64,000 nt of DNA from Oegoconia quadripuncta (Eukaryota > Arthropoda > Insecta > Lepidoptera > Autostichidae). A program made the translations under genes and the position numbers. The notes below the pieces were generated by a model, which saw only the letters and a program-made list of their open reading frames with translations, searched no databases and was not told where the DNA came from. Location of the stretch: the NCBI GenBank assembly GCA_949316235.1, contig OX438744.1:36452778-36516777 (forward strand), given 5' to 3'. Position 1 is the first letter of the stretch. Each line of letters starts with the position of its first letter. Below, piece after piece: positions 56,691 through 64,000 of this stretch.

Positions 56691-57121
56691 GCGCCAGTTA
56701 TGGATAGAAGCTTGTCAAAGACCTGACTTGAAAAATAAAACTGTTGAACAATTATATAACATGCACGTATGTGGTTTACACTTTGAAAGATGGATGTATA
56801 TGAAAACAAAATTAAAAAACACTGCTATTCCTGTATTAAACTTACCATCTGCTTCACTACATTCTATGAGCACACAAACTGACACCACAAAAATAGAGAT
56901 TATAAAAGATTTCACAAACAGAGGTGATCAACAACAGATCGACATTGCTTCAGTAGGCGTTTCAGTTATGGCATCCACTAGTGCCCAAGCATCGCAGACT
57001 ACAAAAAAATTGACAGATCATAGTCCAAGAAAAAGAAAACTTCGAAGACAAGTTACAAGTTGTGCCAAAAAGTTGAAGTTGATGGAAGATGCTAAGTCGA
57101 CGGACGTCACATATATTATCG
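56691..57121 (+). CDS. THAP unit O, exon 2 (THAP plus coiled coil)
   Basis: Acceptor TTTTTTTCAG. The frame RQLWIEACQRPDLKNKTVEQ, VCGLHF (C-x2-H), NTAIPVLNLPS, a Ser/Thr/Gln linker (HSMSTQTDTTK, MASTSAQASQTT), DHSPRKRKLRRQVTSCAKKL and the start of a coiled coil. The donor TCG|GTAAGA at 57122 leaves phase 1; reading through stops at 57150. With exon 1 it could give an undamaged THAP plus basic coiled-coil protein of about 173 residues. Confidence 0.75.
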
Positions 57122-58127
57122 GTAAGATTATCGGTGTGCTCCTAAATTAACAGAATTCCATATATCACCAAACAATTTCCAAAAACTAAAAGTGCGGTTA
57201 GCGACACTCTGTTAAAGCAGCAGTGGAAACTTATACCAAAGCAGATGATTTGAACCTACATAATGGCACTGTTGAGTTTATCGATATTATGGATAAACTC
57301 TTTGATTTATTAAATTCCAGCAATCTTTTTTCTCCAAAGCCGTACAACAAGCCATATCAAGATAACGAATTACAGCGAAATTTGTTGCTTAAAGCCCAAA
57401 ATTTGTTGAACAGTCTTATAGTGAAGCAGAAAGATACTGGCAAAGAAGTCACAAATACAATAACATTCATCAATTGTTTTTCTGTAACAATAAATGCCAT
57501 TATCCGGTTGTATGATGATTTGAAGAAAGAGTCTGGCTTCGATGAATTCTTGCTGACGCGTAGACTGAATAATGACAGTCTAGAACATTTTTTTGGCGTT
57601 ATACGTCAAACTGGTGGAAATTGTAGGGAACCAACTTGTATTCAGTTTGAGCGAGCATTCCGAAAATCTTTTTTGTGTCAGATGTTAAAATTATGTAACG
57701 GAAGTAATGAATTTTGATAATGTTTTATCACAATATAGTAATTTTATTCAGCACAAATCCATAATCGCACGTAATGAAGAGGTAATCCGTCCATCCACAC
57801 AAACGCTTTCAATCAATTTTGATATTCCTGAGCGGAATAGTTTCTTATATGTATGTGGTTATTATATATTGCGGCGTTGCGTAGATGAACACAAATGTTT
57901 ATCAATGATTAACTACGCGTGAAATTATTCTAACAAACCAACAACAAGTAATTTTTACTTACGCAAACGTGCATACAATACTGTGCATGATACCTTTGGT
58001 GGACTACAGGTACCTCCAGCTGATTTCGTTGAATACTGTACTAACCTACAAGCCTGTTTTAGGCAAAATTACCACTCGTTTGTTGGAAACAATATTTCAG
58101 ATAAATTATTTGAAATTCTTTCCTGAT
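57122..58127 (+). pseudogene. P-type transposase C-terminal half of unit O
   Basis: Resumes with PKLTEFHISPNNFQKLKVRL at about 57143, so the segment with both catalytic aspartates (present in unit G) was deleted between coiled coil and this point. Then ETYTKADDLNLHNGTVEF ... LTRRLNNDSLEHFFGVIRQ (57223-57717), a frame change, SFLYVCGYYILRRCVDEHKC (to 57922), another change and RKRAYNTVHDTFGGLQVPPA ... KLFEILS to 58127. An early stop separates it from the THAP exon. Confidence 0.8.
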
Positions 58128-58689
58128 CAGTGTTCATCCGAATGCGAATACATTATATTGTTAAATTTTATAACATCGAAAAATAAAGTGTCACGTAAAT
58201 ATCTAGCAGTGCAACACATGTAAATATATATATATATCTATGTACAGGAATAAATGATAACATTAGGATAGTAATAATGGCAATTGTTTTATTTCCCATT
58301 TTGTGACAACCCTTGCATATTTGCGTGTGACAGCGTAAGTTCCTACACCGGCGGGCGGCGGCATCGCGCGACATCAAAGGCGTTGCGTTACTGTAGGAAG
58401 ATATTGTAATACTGTGGCATTACCTATTGATGAAGTAAACAGCGGCAGTCTTTTTTAGCGTTATTTAACTTGTACTATATTTATTTATGCGTATGAACAT
58501 TATATAATTTACTTACCGTGTATAATCATTTCATTTCAACCACATCCTTCTACGGCATAGGGTCCGTTAGGTGTGTATGTGTGTCGGAGGTACACACGGC
58601 GCATATTACTCGATATTAATAGGTACACTTAATACGTGTTATTCAACAATTTTTCGCACTCTTTAACTAACAAATGCGTTTTCGTACAG
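58128..58689. other. intron sequence of the ZZ gene
   Basis: AT-rich with a short GC-richer patch at 58340-58380. No coding segment or repeat recognised. Confidence 0.4.
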
Positions 58690-58768
58690 ATGCTGCCGGG
58701 ACAGGCGCAGGTAGCGGGGAAGTGCACCGGGGATTCAAATGCAACGCCTGCACAGGGATTATCGCTGG
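58690..58768 (+). CDS. ZZ-finger gene, exon with first half of ZZ domain
   Basis: Acceptor TTCGTACAG, donor TGG|GTAAGC. The frame (D)AAGTGAGSGEVHRGFKCNAC, then TGIIAG: HRGFKCNAC is the start of a ZZ-type zinc finger (CxxC). It enters in phase 1 and leaves in phase 2. ZZ domains bind protein partners or histone tails and occur in p62/NBR1-like, ADA2-like and other regulators; which family this is cannot be told. Confidence 0.8.
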
Positions 58769-59348
58769 GTAAGCGCACATTGTGACACAAACTCTAGCTA
58801 GATCAAGGGCTAGCATGCCCACAAACGTTTCGTCTACATATTTTGTCTACGTCGGCGCGAGGGAGAAATGTGTTGTGGTGATAAATAATATTAAACTAAA
58901 CAGTGTTCCCATAAACTATCCAAATTAGCTACTATTTCTCTCAAATTACGAAGTTTTATAGGTACATCTTCTATCTTACTCCACTAGACTATCAGGCATA
59001 GTACTTAGAGCGCGATTCAGGTAAGCGCCATTTCTTTATCAACCATAATCCGGTAGTTTGGCTCAGACATGAGGTCAACCTCATTCAGCGTGTTAGACAT
59101 ACAACCGGACTCTGGCAGTAATGGTCAATCGTAATATAGAGGACAGATTGTCATAAAATAAAAAGTTGAAATTTCTCTATTTCTGACATTTCTCCCCGAA
59201 TATTGTCTTCAAGTATCAAGCATTCAAGAAAGATTTAGATTTTAATACCACTCGCAATTTGAAAAACGGAACTTTTAGACAGTTTTTCAGTAGCGAAATG
59301 TGACAAACTGTCGCTGTAGCCGCTATTTATAAGGCGTTGTTCCAACAG

Positions 59349-59460
59349 GTTCCGTTACACGTGCGTGCAGTGCGCCAACTATGACCTGTGCAGCGCGTGC
59401 GAAGCGCGCGAGGAGCACGCCCAACACTACGTTCTGCGCGTGCCGGAGCCGCGGCCCTAT
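59349..59460 (+). CDS. ZZ-finger gene, exon with second half of ZZ domain
   Basis: Acceptor TTCCAACAG. The split glycine codon continues FRYTCVQCANYDLCSACEAR, then EEHAQHYVLRVPEPRPY up to the donor GTGAGT at 59461 (phase 0). Spacing CxxC ... CxxC ... CxxC ... HxxxH is that of a complete ZZ finger with the typical YDLC core. This exon is GC-rich, unlike the transposon-derived units, as expected for a conserved cellular gene. Confidence 0.85.
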
Positions 59461-60119
59461 GTGAGTAAAGCGTTTTCGTAAAATGTACCTAAGAAAAAAA
59501 TCGTTTTGCAAACAAAAAAGTAGTAACTGAAAAGCGAAAAATTATCTTACATATATTTTTACCCGACTGCCTAAGGAAGGAGGGTAATGTTTTTCGAGTG
59601 TAGGTATGTATGTTTGTATGTTACCCCCTGTCGCCTACGATTATGAAGTGCTTGATCCCTAGAGTGTCATAGTATATCTACATTTTATGATAAAAAAACC
59701 AACATGGCGTCCGCGAAATCAAAATATGCTGTCGAGTTTTTTGGTTTTTAAATTTATTGAAATCCTGTATCCAAGAGCTTTTCTATGTTATACATGAATA
59801 ACTGTGATTTGAAAAAGTTAGTTACACACGTCTAAAAAGTTAGTTACACACGTCTAGCGGCCGCCATACTTATTGTTGTGATGTCATCTATGCTTATCCA
59901 TTACCAGTCGTGTCTTTGGCAAGTTGGTTCAGCCGTATAGCCGCCACGACAGAATAAACAAACTCATATAGTTATATGTGTACATACATATTTGTCGGAG
60001 ATGGGGGTGGGCATTGTGAGCGACCGGGATGGTGCCAGTCTCGTGGTAAAGGGTAGCTCGGGTAATGGCGTTATTATTGCAAGTTATTATACGCGAATAG
60101 GATATCAAAATGACACTAG
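59461..60119. other. intron with dispersed repeat 59557-59760
   Basis: 59557-59760 is a second copy of the TTTACCCGACTGCC... repeat of 34375-34641. The rest is AT-rich without recognised features. Confidence 0.6.
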
Positions 60120-60259
60120 GGCCGTATTACCGTTCTCAAGATTGACATGGCCTCAAGTTGACGCTTGAGAATCTGTTGAATATTAAAACAGCATCAGAAA
60201 AATAGGTCAATAGACTGAGACGCGATCTCAATCTCAAGAACGATTTATTAATACGGGCC
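60120..60259. mobile_element. Harbinger-like MITE, short copy, TSD TAG
   Basis: GGCCGTATTACCGTTCTCAAG at the left and CGATTTATTAATACGGGCC at the right, with TAG on both sides (60117-60119 and 60260-60262). The inner sequence shares CTCAAG/CTTGAG blocks with the other copies. Confidence 0.75.
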
Positions 60260-60549
60260 TAGGACTTTTACAGAACGAGGTAATGGTCTGCCTCTGAAGG
60301 AACACGAACCCGATTACCTTACATCTTTATGGAAGGCAATTACAGACCTAAATGGTCTGTAATTGCCGCATAAACAACAACATTAAATTATGATCATGAA
60401 ACCTGAGATGCTTACCGGTGAACGGTAAACATTTGCATGCATCACGCCCTCCAACTTGGCCCTCACATGCAGTCTGTGGAATTCATCCTAGCTAGTCTAC
60501 AATTCCTCCTTGCTCAAATTCCATGATCAACTTCTTATTAATTAACGAC
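60260..60549. other. intron sequence, nothing recognised
   Basis: Contains a short inverted repeat around AGACCTAAATGGTCTGTAATT (60340-60365). Confidence 0.35.
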
Positions 60550-62432
60550 TCACCGGTTTTTTCCAAGCGCCGGTGATAGTAGGAAATCAGATTCACTCGC
60601 AGTCGTTGATGTGTTCAGTGGAGCTCCGACTCCTTGGAAGGCTGGTAGCAAAGTCCATCTCAAATAGTCGGGTTTTCCTGCCACGTCCCTGGGTTGGGGA
60701 CGGGCGAATCGGCACCTTGGCGTTGGCCAATCTGGCGAGGTGTTCCACGCCGCTCGTTGCTACGAGCGGGGCCTTGGTGTGTCGTGATGACAGTGGTCAG
60801 TCCGGGTGGTGATGCGGTCGACGAGCTCTAGCCTTCCCTAGAATAGGGTAGGCGAGCGTCGAGTCGGCCGCATCTTCTTCTTTCTTCACACCGCCGATGC
60901 GCTCTAGCCCACTGGGTGGGACCCCGTTCGGGGAGGCCCTGTGAGCGAGCTGCTATCGGCGGTGACTGGCGATGGTGTCGTGTCGGGTTCGGCTGCCGGC
61001 AAGATGAGATCTCGCGGCAGCTGACGTCGGTCCGGGGGGCGCGCATGGTACGGGGCCAGTTGCCGCAGGTGCGGGTTTCTGGCCGCGTCTGTGCGCGCGA
61101 ACAGGTTGGTGGTCTGGCGGCGGATGAAGCTGTCGAGGCTCTCGACGCCCAGGTCTCGGCTGATGACATCGTTCCTCACGTAGCGAGGGGCATCTACAAT
61201 GGTTCTCATGGTCAGCGATTGCTGCGCCTGGAGTTGGTCGCGGCTGGTCTTGCTCGTGAGCGCATACCAGGCCGGAGCGGCGTACGTCAGTCTGGGTCTG
61301 ACGTAGAGATTGTAGATGCCCATCTTCTTCCTCGTGGAGAGGAGACGGGACGAGAAGACCGGGCGGAGAAGCGCACGGGCTGTGCGCGTTTGGCCGACGA
61401 CAGCTTTCGTCTGTTCCCGCATGCTCAGGCGACAGTCGATCCAGACTCCTAGGTACTTGACCTTGGGAGCCCAGTCGATCTCTTCGCCGAGCAGCCGGAG
61501 CTTGGTGTCTGGTGGCTTGGTGCGGCGTCCGACGACAATGGCCTGGGTCTTGGCCACGTTGACTGCCAGTCTCCAGTGTCTGAGCCAGGTGGGGAGGGAG
61601 TCGAGGGTGGTCTGCATCTTCTTGCGTGCGTGGTCCGCGTTGAGGGATGAAGTGACGAACGCGGCGTCGTCTGCGTACAACGCAAGAGACGCTCCGCCCT
61701 CGGTCGGGATGTCGTCCGTGTACCTGGCGTAGCACACTGGAGACAGGCAGCTGCCCTGAGGTACTCCTGCTTCTGCTCGTTGCTCTGGAGATGTTGCGCC
61801 TTCCACTATGACGTGGAAGCGTCGGTCTTCCAGGAAGGATGCGATCGTTTTCACGACGCGACGCGGGGCTGCAGACTTGGCTAGCTTGAACAGAAGCCCT
61901 GGGTGCCACACTCGGTCGAAAGCCTTCTCCATGTCCAACAACACGGCGACGGTGTATTCCCTCTTATTCGAGGCCACCGTCATGTGGTGGATGACCCTCG
62001 ACAGTTGGAGTGTGGTGGAGTGTTCGGCTCTAAAGCCGAATTGCTCATCTCTGGGCTTGATATGTGGCTCGAGGTGACGCAGCAAGAGTCTCTCGAAGAC
62101 TTTGGAGATCGTTGCGAGGAGGGTGATGGGCCGATAGCTCTCCGGCTTCAGGATGTTTTTCCCGGGTTTGGGCAGCATAATCACGCGGCCTGACTTCCAA
62201 GAATGTGGGAAGTGTCCGGTGCGGAGGATGCCAGTGAATAGCCTTGCCACCGCTGCGATGGATCGCGGAGGTAGGCGGCGGAGCGCTTCGTTGGTGATTC
62301 CATCTTCGCCTGGGGCTTTTCGCAGTTTGGAGCGCAGGATTTGCTTCCTCACCTGGGTGGGTGAGAAGATCACTGGGTCTTCATCGGGAGCTATCGGCGG
62401 CTCATCGGTCCATCTCAATTCGATGCGCAGAC
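60550..62432 (-). mobile_element. second Jockey-type LINE, 5'-truncated
   Basis: GC-rich block in an AT-rich intron. On the minus strand an open frame starts at the truncation point near 62430 (RIELRWTDEPPIAPDEDP), with no endonuclease, and ends at 60904; a 3' UTR continues to roughly 60550. No A-tail or target duplication is obvious. Its sequence is clearly different from the LINE at 46772-50061. Confidence 0.8.
60904..62430 (-). CDS. LINE reverse transcriptase, N-terminally truncated
   Basis: About 508 codons open without a stop. Motifs: RKAPGEDGITNEALRRLP, YRPITLLATISKVFERLL, EQFGFRAEHST, LLDMEKAFDRVWH, AGVPQGSCLSPVCY, LALYADDAAFV, RHWRLAVNVAKTQAI, then a C-terminal domain with TYAAPAWYALTSK and APRYVRNDVISRDLGVES. 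No initiator is present; the protein is cut before the reverse transcriptase by 5' truncation of the element. High GC content opens spurious long frames on both strands here. Confidence 0.85.
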   Translation of the reverse strand: MRIELRWTDEPPIAPDEDPVIFSPTQVRKQILRSKLRKAPGEDGITNEALRRLPPRSIAAVARLFTGILRTGHFPHSWKSGRVIMLPKPGKNILKPESYRPITLLATISKVFERLLLRHLEPHIKPRDEQFGFRAEHSTTLQLSRVIHHMTVASNKREYTVAVLLDMEKAFDRVWHPGLLFKLAKSAAPRRVVKTIASFLEDRRFHVIVEGATSPEQRAEAGVPQGSCLSPVCYARYTDDIPTEGGASLALYADDAAFVTSSLNADHARKKMQTTLDSLPTWLRHWRLAVNVAKTQAIVVGRRTKPPDTKLRLLGEEIDWAPKVKYLGVWIDCRLSMREQTKAVVGQTRTARALLRPVFSSRLLSTRKKMGIYNLYVRPRLTYAAPAWYALTSKTSRDQLQAQQSLTMRTIVDAPRYVRNDVISRDLGVESLDSFIRRQTTNLFARTDAARNPHLRQLAPYHARPPDRRQLPRDLILPAAEPDTTPSPVTADSSSLTGPPRTGSHPVG

Positions 62433-62926
62433 CTTATATTACTGTTAACGTCGTCACCGCGCCTTTTCCGGCGATACTAGCGCCACCAGGTTTACTTCCC
62501 ATTACAAACCGCGTATTATGACAGTCATCTGACTGTCTAAATTATGAATTCTATCGCTGATTTATAGCCATCTACGACAATTTTTTTTGTTGCTCGCGTG
62601 TAAAAACCCATGCTCTGCAAATTCAGTACACTCGGTCGACCATTATGCCTTTCTATTCTATTTCACTTATCTAATATGCCCTATTTTTTCCTTACGGTAA
62701 AAAACTCATCCGGTATAAATCACAAGTACATATTCAGCCTATAAACGTCCGCTATTTGATGAAAGCCTCACGTATGGAGCGATTTTCATCGCTTTTGTTA
62801 AAAGGATTCGCCGTAATCTCCACGAATTTATAGAAATATTCACAGACTGCGCCAAACTTTGTACACATTTGTAATGTCTTCATGTAGTTAGTGCCTTTAT
62901 TGAACATCAACTTGTTTCGTTTCCAG
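62433..62926. other. intron; dispersed repeat at about 62640-62735
   Basis: TTTTTCCTTACGGTAAAAAACTCATCCGGTA parallels 16385-16430. Otherwise AT-rich. Confidence 0.45.
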
Positions 62927-63000
62927 TTGGAGGTGCAGAGGATCCTAAAGCACATACGGAGTGCGATAGCAGAGGTACCGAAGGATGATAATGACCCGAG
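62927..63000 (+). CDS. ZZ-finger gene, downstream exon
   Basis: Acceptor CGTTTCCAG; enters in phase 0, matching the end of the exon at 59460. Frame LEVQRILKHIRSAIAEVPKD, then DNDPR, a predicted amphipathic helix. Donor AG|GTTAGT at 63001 leaves phase 2. The gene continues beyond the window. Exon identity rests on phase match and codon-like composition. Confidence 0.6.
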
Positions 63001-63099
63001 GTTAGTGCTTGTTCTTCTAGCAGTGCATGCATGCAAAATCGATGATAAATAATTTAGTGTTTACTAAATGCCAAAAGACACGAAGGCTAAATTTAAGGC

Positions 63100-63580
63100 T
63101 AATTGATAATCCCAGTAAGTCCCAAAAAGTCACAATCCGCATTTCTCGATTGCGTGGAACGACGTGCCATTAGACTCATAGGTGATCATTCGATCACTGC
63201 TAAATTGCGAACCTCGAACATCGTCGTAAAGGGTCCTGTCTCTCAGTCTTTTACAGGATGCATTTCGGTGAGTGTGCGTTGGAATTACATAATCTTATTC
63301 TACCGTCGCCTTTCCATCTTCGGACTACTAGGCGTGGGGAGGGATTCACCCGTATGCAGTAAATATACCAAACATTTGCACTAAGAAGTTCGACTCTTCA
63401 TTCATAATACGAACTGCCAAGGCATGGATCTCCCTTTCGGCGTCAGTCTTTCCTGAATCCTACAACCTTAGGATCTTCGAAAGCAAAGTGAATAGGCATT
63501 TACTGGGATCGCGTGCTTCATCTTAGACCACATCGTCACTTTCCAACGGGTGAGATTGTGGTCAAACGCGTATCCAGTTA
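63100..63580 (+). mobile_element. LINE 3' end with reverse transcriptase C-terminal relic
   Basis: QSAFLDCVERRAIRLIGDHS at about 63130 and, in another frame, IIRTAKAWISLSASVFPESY, then FESKVNRHLLGSRASS and a stop near 63525, the conserved end of a LINE family widespread in Lepidoptera. The tail CACATCGTCACTTTCCAACGGGTGAGATTGTGGTCA ends in an A-run at about 63590. Frameshifted and 5'-truncated. Related tails at 41190-41272 and 18620-18849. Confidence 0.75.
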
Positions 63581-63590
63581 ATCATTAAAA

Positions 63591-64000
63591 AAAAATGCCA
63601 GAACCCCAATTCCCAAAATTACACAACCTTAAAACTCCGGATTCCCAAAATGCCACAATTGTCCTTATTTTGTCATCATCATTTACATACAATACTTTTT
63701 GATTTTCTCGTAAGATTATCGTCTTCCTTTGAGTTTTCATACCCAGACCCTGACTGCTTGCACCCTGCTTGTATGCGAGCCACTGCTGGCGAAACATGAT
63801 GAAACTTCTCTAATTGCTAACATCTGATTTATGTACTATGTTTCTGCAAATAAATAATAATAATAAATATTTCGGACACTTACACCAATCATTTAGTCCC
63901 AAACTAAGCAAAGGTTGTACTATGGATACTAGATAACGGATAAACATACATAAATATTTATATAAACATCCATGACTCACGAATAAATGTTCATATTCAT
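63591..64000. other. no recognised gene
   Basis: AT-rich. The last 140 bp (CGGACACTTACACCAATCATTTAGTCCC ... CACGAATAAATGTTCATATTCAT) resemble 31255-31590 within the DDE_Tnp_4 transposase gene intron and are a dispersed repeat. Confidence 0.5.

Noticed and set aside
20500..58127. P-element terminal inverted repeats with 8-bp target duplications around THAP units
   Set aside because: I looked before each first exon and after each transposase end and found no convincing 31-bp TIR pairs; this cannot be excluded without alignment.
60953..61909. 318-codon minus-strand frame and several + strand frames in the same GC-rich block
   Set aside because: They overlap the reverse transcriptase frame of the second LINE, which has all the conserved motifs; the others arise from high GC and scarce stops.

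Overview
The window reads as nuclear DNA of a moth or butterfly (Lepidoptera). It is AT-rich, sprinkled with the TAGGTAC / GTAGGTAGG micro-motif common in that order, and contains GT-AG introns, a Lep1-type Helitron fragment, tRNA-derived SINEs, RTE and Jockey-type LINEs and many TA- or TWA-flanked MITEs. No prokaryotic feature, tRNA gene, rRNA gene or CRISPR array was seen. The species cannot be named from the sequence.

The dominant theme is a head-to-tail array, all on the + strand, of P-element/THAP9-type units. Nine first exons (1207, 10479, 13850, 16772, 20498, 37244, 40452, 45455, 50773) each start with ATG, carry the first zinc-ligand pair of a THAP domain and end at a splice donor in phase 2. 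Each is followed 0.2 to 6 kb later by a second exon with the tryptophan, the CxxH pair and the A(V/L/I/F)P motif of the THAP domain. A tenth second exon stands at the left edge (172) and a transposase-only relic lies at 28238-29460. Most first exons follow a GC-rich stretch of about 150-250 bp that could be a promoter. The unit at 20498-25899 keeps almost a whole P-type transposase, split by three frameshifts. The others are cut down to THAP plus linker or coiled coil, carry internal deletions, or are interrupted by SINEs and MITEs. The layout resembles the truncated P-element neogene clusters known from Drosophila.

Separate from the array is a cellular-looking gene with a ZZ-type zinc finger: exons 35960-36058, 58690-58768, 59349-59460 and 62927-63000, with consistent splice phases. 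Its 22.6-kb intron holds four THAP units, a DD82E (Sailor-like) Tc1/mariner-class transposase gene (43112-44764), an almost full-length Jockey-type LINE with a 12-bp target duplication (46772-50061) and a nested LTR-in-TIR insertion (51085-56036). Several THAP units have candidate donors in phase 1, the phase accepted by the ZZ exons, so THAP-to-ZZ splicing is possible but unproven.

Other blocks are: a decayed pogo/Tigger-like transposon with a PHD-finger C-terminus, a minisatellite and TA-flanked ends (6704-9836); a three-exon DDE_Tnp_4 transposase gene whose SWIM-like C-terminus is split off by one frameshift (30599-33651); a 1.5-kb TA-flanked non-coding TIR element (21190-22702); a solo LTR (5778-5931); a 0.7-kb foldback element (34642-35337); and a second, 5'-truncated Jockey-type LINE (60550-62432). 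Intron and exon calls rest on eye-read splice sites and homology between units, not on transcripts.
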